DNA of 64,000 nucleotides from Corynebacterium tuberculostearicum (GCF_030503735.1 NZ_CP073096.1:434001-498000), one strand, 5' to 3'; counted from the stretch's first letter, positions 35,189 to 46,804 are shown. Notes: a model not told the origin generated them from the sequence alone. Program-made: numbers and translations.

Positions 35189-36525
35189 GAAATAGGCAGA
35201 CGAATGGAATGAACGCTCAGGATCGCTCCCCCGCCGGCACGGTAACCGCACGCGAGGTCTTTGGCCTCGCGTTTCCCGCGCTTGGCGTACTTGCGGCCAT
35301 GCCGCTCTACCTTTTGCTAGATACCGCGGTTGTCGGTCGTCTTGGTGCCCAAGAGCTCGCCTCGCTTGCTGCAGCCACCACAATTCACTCCGTGGTGACG
35401 ACGCAGTTGACTTTCTTGTCCTACGGCACGACCGCTCGCTCTGCTCGGCTCTTTGGCTCCGGCAAGCGCGAAGCTGCGGTTGCTGAAGGCGTGCAAGCCA
35501 CCTATGTGGCTCTAGGAGTAGGCGGGCTGCTCGCGGTAATCATGTGGATTTTCGGCGGAGTATTTGCCCGTGCTCTCACTGGTGATCCCACTACAGCCGC
35601 CGGGACGGCCTTGTGGCTGCGTATCGCAGCTCTGGCTATTCCCATTACTCTGGTGGAGATGGCCGGAAACGGCTGGATGCGCGGTGTCCAAGATACGAAG
35701 AAGCCACTGTACTTTACTTTATCGGGCATGATTCCCGGCGCTATTGCGGTTCCCATCTTCGTTCATTTCTGGGGGCTGGCAGGCTCGGCCATTGCCACGG
35801 TATTAGGCATGAGCATTATTGCTGCGCTATTCGTCCGCGAATTGCACAAGGAACATACCGGCTCCTGGCAATTTCAGTGGCATGTGGTACGCGAACAGCT
35901 CATCTTAGGCCGCGATCTTATTTTGCGTTCGGCTAGCTTCCAGGTAGCGTTTCTTACCGCCACGGCTGTGGTTTCCCGCGTTGGTACCGCCTCTTTGGCC
36001 GGTCACCAGATCATGATGCAGCTGTGGAACTTCATGTCCCTCATCTTGGATTCGTTAGCCATTGCCGCGCAATCATTGACTGGTGCTGCACTAGGTGCTG
36101 GCTCTGCGCGGCACGCACGAAGTGTGGGCAGCAAGGTGGCGTTGTACTCTACGATTTTCTCTGGCCTCTTGGCTGTCGTATTTGCTGCTGGTGCAGGGGT
36201 TATTCCGCGCATCTTCACCTCCGCTCCGGAAGTGCTCGATGCCATCTCCCAGCCATGGTGGATCCTGGTAGCCATGGTTATCGGCGGTGGCGTGGTCTTC
36301 GCCTTCGATGGTGTCTTGCTGGGCGCGGGCGATGCTGCGTTCCTGCGCACGCTGACCATTTCTTCGGTCCTGGTGGGATTTTTGCCGGGCGTTATCTTGG
36401 CGCACTTCATGGGTACAGGCTTAACCGGCGTGTGGTGTGGCCTCGCCGCTTTCATTGCTTTCCGCATGGTGGGTGTGGTCTACCGGTTCCGTTCGATGAA
36501 ATGGGCCGTAGTACAGGAGCGCTAG
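35185..36525 (+). CDS. dinF: MATE family efflux protein (DinF subfamily)
   Basis: A 446-residue membrane protein with about 12 hydrophobic segments in two similar halves. It starts with the MATE motif LAFPALGVLAAMPLYLLLDTAVVGRLG and has GNGWMRGVQDTKKPL. It exports organic cations or drugs by ion antiport; the substrate is unknown. The ATG overlaps the stop of nrnA (ATGA); the ATG at 35209 is an alternative start. Same location as Rv2836c in mycobacteria. Confidence 0.88.
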   Translation: MRNRQTNGMNAQDRSPAGTVTAREVFGLAFPALGVLAAMPLYLLLDTAVVGRLGAQELASLAAATTIHSVVTTQLTFLSYGTTARSARLFGSGKREAAVAEGVQATYVALGVGGLLAVIMWIFGGVFARALTGDPTTAAGTALWLRIAALAIPITLVEMAGNGWMRGVQDTKKPLYFTLSGMIPGAIAVPIFVHFWGLAGSAIATVLGMSIIAALFVRELHKEHTGSWQFQWHVVREQLILGRDLILRSASFQVAFLTATAVVSRVGTASLAGHQIMMQLWNFMSLILDSLAIAAQSLTGAALGAGSARHARSVGSKVALYSTIFSGLLAVVFAAGAGVIPRIFTSAPEVLDAISQPWWILVAMVIGGGVVFAFDGVLLGAGDAAFLRTLTISSVLVGFLPGVILAHFMGTGLTGVWCGLAAFIAFRMVGVVYRFRSMKWAVVQER

Positions 36526-36611
36526 CTGCGCTAAAGTGGGCGTGTTCATACTCTCGCGCGGTGCTCGGCTCCGTGCAGCGCGCAGATTCTAGGAAGGCGG
36601 GTGAGAAACCT

Positions 36612-37421
36612 ATGCCAACAGTGTGGGCGGTTTCTGACCTGCATGGAGCTGTCAAAACCAATAGCGAGCGCATTGATCAGCTCACCCCGCCCGATCCCGC
36701 AGATTGGCTCATCGTGGCCGGGGACGTTGCAGAACGCACCGATCTCATTATTCGTATTTTGCGCCAGCTCAATGATCGCTATGCCAGGGTCATCTGGGCG
36801 CCGGGTAACCATGAGCTATTCTCCCGCTCCCAGGACCGGTATCAAGGCCGAGAAAAGTATGCGCACTTGGTGGAAAGATGCAGGGAAATTGGAGTTATTA
36901 CTCCCGAAGACCCGTATCCGGTATTCCACGGGACCACCATCGTTCCGCTATTTACTTTGTATGATTACAGTTTCCGTCCGCATGGCCTTAGCGTGGACGA
37001 AGCTATTGACGCGGCGCGCGCAAAACAACTGATGATGACCGATGAGTTCGCCATCGCCCCCTTCGCAGACGTGCGGGCGTGGTGTTGGGACAGGTTGGCC
37101 TATTCCATCAAGCGCCTTTCCCGAGTACATGGTCCTACCGTGTTGGTTAACCATTGGCCGTTGGTCCAAGAGCCGACAATGTTATTGCGCTTTCCTGAAA
37201 TTGCCTTGTGGTGCGGAACCAGGCATACGCGGTCGTGGCCGGGGCGCTATAACGCGCAGTCCGTAATCTATGGGCACCTGCATATGCCGTCTCGCATGAA
37301 TGTGGACGGCGTTGACCACATCGAAACGTCGTTGGGGTATCCGCGTGAATGGCAGGGGCGTGAGAGCGCCCAGGCGTGGCCCTATCCGGTACTGCGTTCC
37401 TTTGTAGAGGAGGGGACATGA
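36612..37421 (+). CDS. Metallophosphoesterase
   Basis: A 269-residue calcineurin-like phosphoesterase. Metal-binding motifs are VSDLHGAV (D-x-H), VAGDVAE (GD), APGNHELF (GNHE), VLVNHWPL and YGHLHMP (GHxH). Substrate unknown. The longer open frame upstream lies inside dinF out of frame and is rejected. It overlaps pptT by 4 nt; a phosphoesterase precedes pptT (Rv2795c-Rv2794c) in M. tuberculosis, where it (PptH) reverses acyl carrier protein modification, so a phosphopantetheinyl hydrolase role is plausible. Confidence 0.88.
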   Translation: MPTVWAVSDLHGAVKTNSERIDQLTPPDPADWLIVAGDVAERTDLIIRILRQLNDRYARVIWAPGNHELFSRSQDRYQGREKYAHLVERCREIGVITPEDPYPVFHGTTIVPLFTLYDYSFRPHGLSVDEAIDAARAKQLMMTDEFAIAPFADVRAWCWDRLAYSIKRLSRVHGPTVLVNHWPLVQEPTMLLRFPEIALWCGTRHTRSWPGRYNAQSVIYGHLHMPSRMNVDGVDHIETSLGYPREWQGRESAQAWPYPVLRSFVEEGT

Positions 37422-38095
37422 TGATGTATCCAGAGCTATTTCCAGAAAGTGCGCGCTATTGCTACGTGCGCACGGACTCGAGCTATACGGATTTGGCCAA
37501 TTTTGAAGAACTCGCGGCCGAAGAAAAGTCTCTGGTTTCCCAGGCAGTTGATGTACGCAAGGCCGAGTTCGGAGATGCTCGGTGGTGTGCGCACCGAGCC
37601 TTGCAGGAATTGGGGGCCAGCCCGGCGACGCCGATTCTGCGCGGCGAGCGCGGCATGCCGCTGTGGCCCGAGGGTTTTGTAGGCTCGATGACGCATACCG
37701 AGGGCATGCGGGCTGCGGTGGTTGCCCCTACCTCAGCCTTAAAATCCGTAGGCCTGGATGCAGAACCCGCCGAACCGCTGCCGGATCATGTGCTCACCAT
37801 GATTGCCCGAGCGGGGGAGATGCCGCAGCTTTTGCGGCTTCGTGAGGCGGGGATTACCTGCCCGGACCGATTGCTTTTTTGTGCCAAGGAGGCCACATAT
37901 AAGTCGTGGTTTCCCATGACCTTTCGCTGGCTGGACTTTGACCAAGCAGAAATTGACCTGCGCGAGGATGGCACGCTTATTTCCTATATTTTAGCTAGGC
38001 CCACACCGGTGCCTTTTATCACTGGACGCTGGGTAATCCGAGACGGCTACGTTATCGTCTCCACCTCGGTTCCGGCTTTAGACTTTAGCCACTAA
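37418..38095 (+). CDS. pptT: 4'-phosphopantetheinyl transferase
   Basis: A 225-residue Sfp-type enzyme that moves phosphopantetheine from CoA onto acyl and peptidyl carrier proteins, needed for the FAS-I and polyketide synthases of mycolic acid synthesis. Motifs: SMTHTEGMRAAVVAP, VGLDAEPAEPL with Mg-binding Asp/Glu, and FCAKEATYKSW. The ATG at 37418 is the first of three in a row (MMM), with GGAGG upstream, and overlaps the metallophosphoesterase stop. It ends tail to tail with truB, sharing 4 bases. Confidence 0.93.
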   Translation: MMMYPELFPESARYCYVRTDSSYTDLANFEELAAEEKSLVSQAVDVRKAEFGDARWCAHRALQELGASPATPILRGERGMPLWPEGFVGSMTHTEGMRAAVVAPTSALKSVGLDAEPAEPLPDHVLTMIARAGEMPQLLRLREAGITCPDRLLFCAKEATYKSWFPMTFRWLDFDQAEIDLREDGTLISYILARPTPVPFITGRWVIRDGYVIVSTSVPALDFSH

Positions 38096-38985
38096 AGGGT
38101 AGAGGGCCGTGCCACAAAGACGGTGGCCAGGCGCTTGCCTTTTTCTTTAATGAGCGCCACGGCTTGGCCATTAGGGGCCACAGCAGCGTGGACGCCCTTG
38201 AGTCCGCGGGGCTCAAGCCACTTGCCCATGGCGAGGGCGGCTGCCTCCTCCTCCGAAACGGAAAGGACGGGGAAGCAGCGAGCCAAGGCCTCATCCAAGC
38301 TAAGGGACAGGCGAGGGGAATCGGCAAGGACGTCGAGCGAGAGGGCGTCGGCAAGCGCAAAAGGGCCCACCTCAGTGCGGCGCAAGGCTGTCAGGTGCCC
38401 GCCCACCTGCAGCGCCTCGCCCAAATCGCGGGCCAAGGAGCGGATATAGGTGCCAGAAGAACAATCGACCGTGACGTCTAAGTCGATGTAGTCGCCCACA
38501 CGGCGCTCTTCTACAATCTCGAACCTATCTACCGTGACTGGGCGGGCAGGGATATCGACCTCCTGTCCCTCGCGTACGAGTTCGTGGGCACGGCGTCCAT
38601 TAATCTTGATGGCTGAAACTGCCGCGGGCTTTTGCATAATATCGCCAGTGAGCTTGCCAATCTTTGCCTCGATGGCGGAGCTGTCGATGGATGCGGCGCT
38701 AGCGCCCCAGCTGTGATCGCCTTCGGCGTCATCGGTGGTCGTGGCAGCCCCGAGCCGGATAGTGGCGTCGTAAGACTTAGTGGAGGCAACTATATGGGCC
38801 AAGAATTTGGTGCCACGTTCTAGGCCAAGGACGAGCACACCGGTTGCCATAGGATCCAAGGTGCCAGCGTGGCCAACCTTCTTGGTGTGAAAGTACCTGC
38901 GTAGGCGGCCGACAACGTCATGGGAGGTCATGCCGACGGGTTTGTCTACGATGACGAGTCCGGAGTTTGCGAGCGCATCAGTCAT
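38092..38985 (-). CDS. truB: tRNA pseudouridine(55) synthase
   Basis: A 297-residue enzyme that makes pseudouridine 55 in tRNA T loops. It has VDKPVGMTSHDVV, the catalytic Asp in HAGTLDPMATGVLVLG, and CSSGTYIRSLARDLG. A C-terminal domain of about 55 residues is present, as in actinobacteria. It is divergent from ribF; the start codons are 32 bases apart. Confidence 0.95.
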   Translation of the reverse strand: MTDALANSGLVIVDKPVGMTSHDVVGRLRRYFHTKKVGHAGTLDPMATGVLVLGLERGTKFLAHIVASTKSYDATIRLGAATTTDDAEGDHSWGASAASIDSSAIEAKIGKLTGDIMQKPAAVSAIKINGRRAHELVREGQEVDIPARPVTVDRFEIVEERRVGDYIDLDVTVDCSSGTYIRSLARDLGEALQVGGHLTALRRTEVGPFALADALSLDVLADSPRLSLSLDEALARCFPVLSVSEEEAAALAMGKWLEPRGLKGVHAAVAPNGQAVALIKEKGKRLATVFVARPSTL

Positions 38986-38987
38986 AG

Positions 38988-40031
<1,044 letters not shown>

Positions 40032-40964
40032 ATGAAGGCGATCCTCGATCTTGATACCGGCATTGATGATGCCTTAGCGCTGGCGTATGCCATAGCCCAT
40101 CCGAACCTGGAACTAATCGGTGTGACTTCTACGTACGGAAACGTGACTGTGCCGTTGGCCGTGCGCAATACGCTGGCCCTTCTAGAGCTGCTGAGCAATG
40201 ACAATATTCCGGTCTTTGCCGGCCCCAGCCCGGATGGCTTCCGGCCGAGCGATATTTCCGCCTTTATCCATGGACACAACGGCGTGGGGGAAGTCCTTTT
40301 GCCGCCGGCAACCACGCAGGCGCAGCCGCAACCCGCGGCCGAGTTCCTCATCCAAGCCGTGCATGAGCAGGGCGATGACTTGGTTATCATTCCGACCGGC
40401 CCTTCCACCACGATTGCAGCCGCCATGCAGCAAGACCCCTCTTTTGCCGCGAACTCGCACCTAGTGATGATGGGCGGAGCCCTGACGGTGCCCGGCAACG
40501 TCACGCCGTGGTCCGAGGCCAATATATCCCAAGATCCGGAAGCTACCGATTACCTCTTCCAGCACACCCATGACACCACCATGGTGGGCTTGGACGTCAC
40601 CTTGCGCACGCTGCTGACCACGGCGGAATCCGGCCGTTGGCGCGCTACAGGTACCCACGCCGGCCGCATCTTTGCGGACATGGTGGATTACTATATCCGC
40701 GCCTATGCCACCACCTCGCCGCACTTGGGCGGTTGCGGTCTGCACGACCCATTAGCCGTTGCGGTGGCGGGAGATGCCTCGCTTGTCGACGTCCTTTCGA
40801 TAAACCTCAAGACTGACACCACCGGACCCACCCGGGGCCGGACGATCGCGGACGAAACGCGCCTTGACGCCCCGCCAACCGCACGGGTGGCCGTCGGAGT
40901 GGATAGTGAGCGCTTTGTGCGAGAGTTTGTCGAATGCCTTGAGACGCTCTTCAGCGAGCTCTAA
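40032..40964 (+). CDS. Nucleoside hydrolase (IunH family)
   Basis: A 310-residue nucleosidase that splits ribonucleosides into base and ribose. The calcium-binding start DLDTGIDDALALAYA is intact, followed by VTSTYGNV, a VMMGGAL motif and GLDVTLRTLLT; the late CGLHDPLAVAVA carries the conserved His/Asp. Substrate preference cannot be set. It is fused tightly to ribF (start directly at the stop), so it is probably cotranscribed. Confidence 0.9.
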   Translation: MKAILDLDTGIDDALALAYAIAHPNLELIGVTSTYGNVTVPLAVRNTLALLELLSNDNIPVFAGPSPDGFRPSDISAFIHGHNGVGEVLLPPATTQAQPQPAAEFLIQAVHEQGDDLVIIPTGPSTTIAAAMQQDPSFAANSHLVMMGGALTVPGNVTPWSEANISQDPEATDYLFQHTHDTTMVGLDVTLRTLLTTAESGRWRATGTHAGRIFADMVDYYIRAYATTSPHLGGCGLHDPLAVAVAGDASLVDVLSINLKTDTTGPTRGRTIADETRLDAPPTARVAVGVDSERFVREFVECLETLFSEL

Positions 40965-41133
40965 AAGCACAGCCTAGAAGCCATGTGGTTTTGATTTTTT
41001 CTGCCTCGGCGCTGTAAGGTATTTGTTTGGCTTAGCGACTGCGGTTCACAGCAGTTGCGGCACGCACAAGCAAGGCGAATCGCGCTGGCTTATGCGTCAC
41101 GATAATGTGGACTGAAATAAAGGAGAAATACTC

Positions 41134-41403
41134 ATGGCATTGACCACTGAGAAGAAGGCCGAAATCCTCAAGGAGTACGGCCTGCACGAAACCGATACCG
41201 GTTCCCCTGAGGCACAGGTTGCTCTGCTGACCTCCCGCATCAATACTTTGACCGAGCACCTGAAGTTCCATAAGCACGATCACCACTCCCGCCGTGGTCT
41301 GCTGCTGATGGTAGGTCGCCGTCGTGGCCTGCTGAAGTACCTGGCTGAGAACAACGTCGATCGCTACCGTGATCTGATCTCTCGCCTGGGTCTGCGCCGT
41401 TAA
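41134..41403 (+). CDS. rpsO: 30S ribosomal protein S15
   Basis: The 89-residue S15, complete, with [32 protein letters not shown] and the end [18 protein letters not shown] lies 8 nt before the ATG. It has its own terminator and precedes pnp, as in most bacteria. Confidence 0.97.
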   Translation: MALTTEKKAEILKEYGLHETDTGSPEAQVALLTSRINTLTEHLKFHKHDHHSRRGLLLMVGRRRGLLKYLAENNVDRYRDLISRLGLRR

Positions 41404-41427
41404 GCTCGGCCCAGCTTTGGCCACCTC

Positions 41428-41451
41428 GCCCCGCCCTTTGGCGGGGCTTTT
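41428..41451 (+). terminator. Rho-independent terminator of rpsO
   Basis: GCCCCGCC-CTTT-GGCGGGGC followed by TTTT, 25 bases after the rpsO stop. Confidence 0.88.
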
Positions 41452-41461
41452 GTGGTTTTTC

Positions 41462-41495
41462 TGTTAGAATTTGACAGCGTTGTCATAGACAAAAT
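41462..41495 (+). promoter_or_regulatory. Promoter and operator-like dyads upstream of pnp
   Basis: An extended -10, TGTTAGAAT (41462-41470), is followed by TGACA-GCGT-TGTCA (41472-41485) and the overlapping TTGTC-ATA-GACAA (41480-41492). The dyads would fall at or just past the transcription start, as an operator or a 5' RNA hairpin. A TTGACA at 41471 could alternatively be a -35, but no good -10 follows it. Confidence 0.4.
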
Positions 41496-41545
41496 CGACC
41501 AGGCGGCATCGACGATCGCCTAAACCACTCAAGGAGACATTTTTA

Positions 41546-43792
41546 ATGAGCGTTCAGAACTCCGTCGAGTTCAATATTGACGAGGACTTTGGCATTACCG
41601 AGGCCATTGCCACGCTAGACAATGGTGACTTTGGCGCCCGCACCCTGCGCTTTGAAACCGGTCAGCTGGCCCGGCAGGCAGACGGCTCCGTGACCACCTA
41701 CTTGGACGATGACACCATGTTGTTGGCCACGACCACCGCGTCCAACCAGCCGCGCGAGGGATTCGATTTCTTTCCGCTGACTGTGGACGTAGAAGAGCGC
41801 ATGTACGCGGCCGGCAAGATTCCAGGCTCCTTTTTCCGCCGTGAGGGACGTCCTTCTTCTGAAGCTATCCTGGCATGCCGCCTTATCGACCGCCCGCTGC
41901 GCCCAACCTTTGTCAAGGGCCTGCGCAACGAGGTCCAGGTCGTAGTCACCGTGATGTCCCAGGATCCGGAAGAGTACTACGACGTCGTTGCTATCAACGG
42001 CGCTTCCGCCGCCACCCAGCTGTCCGGCTTGCCCGTTTCCGGCGCTGTCGGCGGTGTCCGCATGGCACTGATCGCTGATGATAAGCACCCCGAGGGCCAG
42101 TGGGTGGCCTTCCCGAACCACGAGCGGCACGAGCGCGCTCTCTTTGAGATGGTCGTTGCCGGCCGCATTGTCAAAAAGGGCCGTAAGGACGACGTAGCCA
42201 TCATGATGGTCGAGGCCGGTGCCGGCACCAACGTTGCTGAGCGCATTGCCGACGGCGCTCCTGCACCGCAGGAAGCGACCGTTGCTGAAGGCTTGGAAGC
42301 AGCAAAGCCATTCATTAAGACCTTGTGCGAAGCCCAGAACGGTCTCGCGGAACGTGCCGCCAAGGAAACTCAGGAGTTCCCACTCTTCCCGGCATACGGC
42401 GATGATGTCTTCGCGGCAGTGGAAAAGACTGCTACCAAGAAGCTAGAGAAGCTGCTGACCATTCCGGGCAAGCAGGAACGTGACGATGCCACCAATGAAT
42501 ACATGGAGCAGGTCGAAGAAAAGCTCTTGGACCAGTTCGAGGACTTGGAAGAGGCCGATGCGTCTAAGCAGATTCGTGGCGCTTATAACGCTCTGATGAA
42601 GCAGATCGTACGCCAGAAGATCCTCTCGGAGGGCTTCCGTATCGATGGCCGCGGCGTTACCGATATCCGTGACCTCTCCGTTGAGGTGGACCTGGTTCCG
42701 CGTGCTCACGGTTCCTCCCTGTTCGAGCGCGGTGAGACCCAGATTCTGGGTGTTACCACCCTGGACATGCTCAAGATGGAGCAGCAGATCGATTCACTGA
42801 CCCCAGTGGAATCCAAGCGCTACATGCACCACTACAACTTCCCACCGTTCTCCACCGGTGAGACCGGCCGCGTAGGCTCCCCGAAGCGCCGCGAGATCGG
42901 CCACGGTGCATTGGCCGAGCGCGCTCTGCTTCCGGTCATCCCATCCCGCGAGGACTTCCCGTACGCCATCCGCCAGGTCTCTGAGGCCTTGGGCTCCAAT
43001 GGCTCGACCTCTATGGGCTCTGTGTGTGCCTCCACCTTGTCCCTCTACAATGCCGGTGTTCCGCTGAAGGCTCCGGTAGCTGGCATCGCTATGGGCCTGG
43101 TCTCTGGCGAGGTAAATGGCAAGGAAAAGTTCGTCGCCCTGACGGATATCCTCGGTGCTGAGGATGCCTTTGGCGATATGGACTTTAAGGTCGCCGGTAC
43201 CTCTGAGTACATCACCGCCCTGCAACTGGACACCAAGTTGGATGGCATCCCGTCTAAGGTCCTGGCCCAGGCCCTGGAGCAGGCTCGCGATGCCCGCTCT
43301 ACCATCCTGGAAACCATGGCTGAGGTCATCGATACCCCGGATGAGATGTCCGGCCTTGCTCCGAAGATTACCTCCGTCAAGATCCCGGTTAATAAGATCG
43401 GCGAGCTTATCGGACCAAAGGGCAAGACCATCAACCAGATCACCGAGGAAACCGGCGCCGATGTCTCCATCGAGGATGACGGAACCGTCTATGTTTCCGC
43501 TGCTACCGGTGAGGCTGCGGATGCTGCCATCGATAAGGTGAACTCCATTGCAAACCCACAGCTGCCGAAGGTTGGAGAGCGCTTCCTGGGCACTGTGGTA
43601 AAGACCGTCCCATTCGGCGCGTTTGTGTCCCTTACCCCAGGCCGCGACGGTCTGATCCACATCTCCAACTTGGGTGGGGATGAGCGCATCGAAAAGGTGG
43701 AAGATGTTATCAACGTGGGCGACAAGGTCCAAGTAGAAATCGCGGATATTGATAACCGCGGCAAGATCTCCCTGGTTCCGGTCGACGACTAA
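41546..43792 (+). CDS. pnp: Polyribonucleotide nucleotidyltransferase
   Basis: A 748-residue exoribonuclease (GpsI/PNPase) that degrades RNA from the 3' end using phosphate. Two RNase PH domains (about 25-260 and 350-570) include [22 protein letters not shown] and [12 protein letters not shown]; a KH domain ([20 protein letters not shown]) and a C-terminal S1 domain follow. AAGGAG is upstream of the ATG. It works with RNase J, also in this window, in RNA turnover. Confidence 0.97.
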   Translation: MSVQNSVEFNIDEDFGITEAIATLDNGDFGARTLRFETGQLARQADGSVTTYLDDDTMLLATTTASNQPREGFDFFPLTVDVEERMYAAGKIPGSFFRREGRPSSEAILACRLIDRPLRPTFVKGLRNEVQVVVTVMSQDPEEYYDVVAINGASAATQLSGLPVSGAVGGVRMALIADDKHPEGQWVAFPNHERHERALFEMVVAGRIVKKGRKDDVAIMMVEAGAGTNVAERIADGAPAPQEATVAEGLEAAKPFIKTLCEAQNGLAERAAKETQEFPLFPAYGDDVFAAVEKTATKKLEKLLTIPGKQERDDATNEYMEQVEEKLLDQFEDLEEADASKQIRGAYNALMKQIVRQKILSEGFRIDGRGVTDIRDLSVEVDLVPRAHGSSLFERGETQILGVTTLDMLKMEQQIDSLTPVESKRYMHHYNFPPFSTGETGRVGSPKRREIGHGALAERALLPVIPSREDFPYAIRQVSEALGSNGSTSMGSVCASTLSLYNAGVPLKAPVAGIAMGLVSGEVNGKEKFVALTDILGAEDAFGDMDFKVAGTSEYITALQLDTKLDGIPSKVLAQALEQARDARSTILETMAEVIDTPDEMSGLAPKITSVKIPVNKIGELIGPKGKTINQITEETGADVSIEDDGTVYVSAATGEAADAAIDKVNSIANPQLPKVGERFLGTVVKTVPFGAFVSLTPGRDGLIHISNLGGDERIEKVEDVINVGDKVQVEIADIDNRGKISLVPVDD

Positions 43793-43814
43793 ATCTTAGG
43801 CGCCCCCAAGAAGA

Positions 43815-43859
43815 GGGCCTTGCTCGCCAGCTCCGCTGCTGGCAAGCAAGGCCCTTTTT
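43815..43859 (+). terminator. Rho-independent terminator of pnp
   Basis: GGGCCTTGCT-c-GCCAGC pairs with GCTGGC-a-AGCAAGGCCC (16 bp plus one mismatch), followed by TTTTT. Confidence 0.9.
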
Positions 43860-43895
43860 AGCGCTCACGCTATTTAAGGAGAGCTTCCGAGAGGT

Positions 43896-44597
43896 TTAGT
43901 TTTGGAAATCGATTACCAAGCGTGAGGGTTCTTGGAGGTAGGTCACAGAGTAGGGAGTCTTTTTCTCTAATCCGATGATGAGCTGCGTTTGTGCCTCAAA
44001 AGTTGTGGTGTAATTGACTTCGCTTACCACCCCGGCGCCAGGCGTGGCCCCTGGCGCCATGTATTTTTCTTTTAGTTCAGGGGTAGAAGGCCACGGGGTA
44101 CCTTCGATACCCAGGTTGAGGAAGGCATTTCCTTGAACCTCGACTGGCTTGCCGGAAGCCTGCTGCACAGGTCTATCGGTAAAGGAGGTAAACCACCCCG
44201 GTGCGCCCTCTCCCTCCAAGTCGATAACGACTCGGGTAAACCCATCATGAGCGCCTACTCGCACACCAGTAGGGACGAGGGTTCCTCCCCCTCGCGGAAT
44301 GTGCTGTTGATCCTCCAGGGAGGCGGTGCCCATACCGGCAAAGGCGGCTGGGGCCGGGTTATGTGGAAAATTCTGCTGCTTTTCGTGGGCAGCTGAAGTG
44401 CTCTGCGGGTCGGAAGAGGAAGTTGTCGGTGCAGCAGAGCTTGTCAGAGGAGCCGGGTGCTCGGTGGTGGACTGCGCTGCATCAAATGCAGGGGCATCTT
44501 CCTGTTCACTACCTTCATTGGCACAAGCTGCGAGTGCTAGTGCGCATCCTGTGCTGGTGACCACGGCAATTATGCGAGAAATGTTAGAGCGAGACAT
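43896..44597 (-). CDS. Lipoprotein with AMIN-like domain
   Basis: A 233-residue lipoprotein. From the ATG at 44597 (AAGGAA about 9 nt upstream) the signal peptide SRSNISRIIAVVTSTGCA ends with a lipobox ALAAC. A Ser/Thr/Pro-rich linker (about 28-90) leads to a C-terminal AMIN-like domain with GAHDGFTRVVIDLEG, ... and SVTYLQEPSRLVIDFQN. Such domains bind cell-wall sugars in other proteins. Function unknown. Confidence 0.75.
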   Translation of the reverse strand: MSRSNISRIIAVVTSTGCALALAACANEGSEQEDAPAFDAAQSTTEHPAPLTSSAAPTTSSSDPQSTSAAHEKQQNFPHNPAPAAFAGMGTASLEDQQHIPRGGGTLVPTGVRVGAHDGFTRVVIDLEGEGAPGWFTSFTDRPVQQASGKPVEVQGNAFLNLGIEGTPWPSTPELKEKYMAPGATPGAGVVSEVNYTTTFEAQTQLIIGLEKKTPYSVTYLQEPSRLVIDFQN

Positions 44598-44635
44598 ATT
44601 CATCACTTCCTTGGTTGCTACCGCGTTGTAACCCC

Positions 44636-44641
44636 ATTCTA
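44636..44641 (-). promoter_or_regulatory. Candidate -10 element of the AMIN-like lipoprotein
   Basis: TAGAAT on the minus strand, 39 nt upstream of the ATG, inside a CCCCA/TGGGG inverted repeat. No clear -35. Confidence 0.35.
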
Positions 44642-44722
44642 CTGGGGTGGATGGGACGCGGATGAAGAAGTGATGCAATTGTTAACTGATGGGGTGCAGT
44701 ATCTCTCGCGGTGAGGATGTAG

Positions 44723-45112
44723 CTACTTTTTCAGTTGGACGAGTTGAATGAGGTTTCCCACGGTGTCGTCGAAGACCGCAATGATAGAGGGGCCAACATC
44801 GGTAGGCTCCATAGTAAAGCGCACGCCCTTGTCGATAAGCTCCTTATACTCTTTTTCTACGTCGGTAGAAAGGAATTGGGTGGCGGGAATCCCATCGGCT
44901 TTTAGAGCTGCAGCATAGTCTTTTGCGGCGGGATGGCCCTTAGGTTCCAAGAGGAGTTCGGTATTTCCTCCACCTTCGGCATTAGTGACGGTGAGCCAGC
45001 GGAAATCACCATTGGTTACGTCGTCTTTGACGCGAAAACCGAGGGTGTCGACGTAAAAATCGTGGGCGCGTGCAACATCATCGACGGGAACGGAAGCGAT
45101 ATAAATCTGCAT
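44723..45112 (-). CDS. VOC family protein (glyoxalase/bleomycin-resistance fold)
   Basis: A 129-residue protein with two beta-alpha-beta-beta-beta modules: IASVPVDDVARAHDFYVDTLGF opens the first, and FTMEPTDVGPSIIAVFDDTVGNLIQL closes the second. The family is metal-dependent and very diverse; the substrate is unknown. AGGA lies 8 nt before the ATG at 45112. Confidence 0.8.
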   Translation of the reverse strand: MQIYIASVPVDDVARAHDFYVDTLGFRVKDDVTNGDFRWLTVTNAEGGGNTELLLEPKGHPAAKDYAAALKADGIPATQFLSTDVEKEYKELIDKGVRFTMEPTDVGPSIIAVFDDTVGNLIQLVQLKK

Positions 45113-45203
45113 ACTCGACATCCTAGTGAGAATACAGCGCACCGTCGAAGACCGTAGCTGCTTTTCGGCAGGCTAGGAGTTGTGTGGTTCCTATGCGCGT
45201 TAG

Positions 45204-45998
<795 letters not shown>

Positions 45999-46001
45999 GC
46001 T

Positions 46002-46748
46002 ATGGCTAAAGCAAGTGAGCTAGATATTCAGCTCATTGCCGCAACACAGTTTCATGCTCCCAAGGGCGTGGACTGGCGCGCGGATGGCTCGGCTTCCGAT
46101 GGGGAAGCGCTCGTCGAGTTTGCGGGAAGGGCGTGCTACGAATCTTTTGATAAACCGAACCCACGCACAGCAACGAATGAAGCCTACTTGCATCACATCA
46201 TGGAGGTAGGCCACACCGCGCTGCTAGAACATGCCACAGCCACGATGTACATCAAAGGCCTTTCACGCTCGGCTAGCCATGAGCTCGTGCGGCACCGGCA
46301 TTTTTCTTTCTCACAGCTCTCACAGCGTTTTGTCCACCCAGATGAAACTGAAGTGGTTCTTCCCAAACTGGTGGCGGAGGACAAACAGCTCAGCCGACTG
46401 GTAATGCAGGCCGTCGATGAGACGCGTTTTGTTTACGATGAGCTGCTCGATGCGCTCGAGGAGAAACTAGATGAGCCGAACGCGCTCCTGCGTAAAAAGC
46501 AGGCCCGTCAGGCGGCTCGTGCGGTGCTTCCCAATGCAACAGAGACCCGCGTCGTTGTTACTGGCAACTATCGCGCGTGGCGGCACTTTATCGGTGCGCG
46601 TGCGGCTGAGCAGGCCGACGAAGAGCTGCGCCACGTAGCAGTGGAGTGCCTAAAATTGCTGCAAGGTACCGCCCCCGTGCTCTTTGATGACTTTAATATC
46701 ACCACGCTTGCCGACGGCACGCAGATGGCAGCAAGCCCCTACGCCTAA
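46002..46748 (+). CDS. thyX: Flavin-dependent thymidylate synthase
   Basis: A 248-residue FAD-dependent enzyme that makes dTMP from dUMP. The ThyX motif [15 protein letters not shown] (RHRxxSxxxxSxR) is intact near residues 92-106; [12 protein letters not shown] and the late [13 protein letters not shown] also match. It starts 3 nt after dapB. Function is independent of the lysine genes around it. Confidence 0.96.
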   Translation: MAKASELDIQLIAATQFHAPKGVDWRADGSASDGEALVEFAGRACYESFDKPNPRTATNEAYLHHIMEVGHTALLEHATATMYIKGLSRSASHELVRHRHFSFSQLSQRFVHPDETEVVLPKLVAEDKQLSRLVMQAVDETRFVYDELLDALEEKLDEPNALLRKKQARQAARAVLPNATETRVVVTGNYRAWRHFIGARAAEQADEELRHVAVECLKLLQGTAPVLFDDFNITTLADGTQMAASPYA

Positions 46749-46790
46749 CACGCGCGGTACCCCGATGCGGCTAAAAGGTAGCCAAAAGGG

Positions 46791-46796
46791 TAATCT
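46791..46796 (+). promoter_or_regulatory. -10 element, leaderless start of dapA
   Basis: TAATCT ends 8 nt before the ATG at 46805; no ribosome-binding site is present. Confidence 0.45.
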
Positions 46797-46804
46797 TGAC
46801 GGCT

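Noticed and set aside
36024-36611. N-terminal extension of the metallophosphoesterase
   Set aside because: It overlaps dinF in another frame and shows Cys/Arg/Trp-rich nonsense; the family starts at the ATG at 36612.
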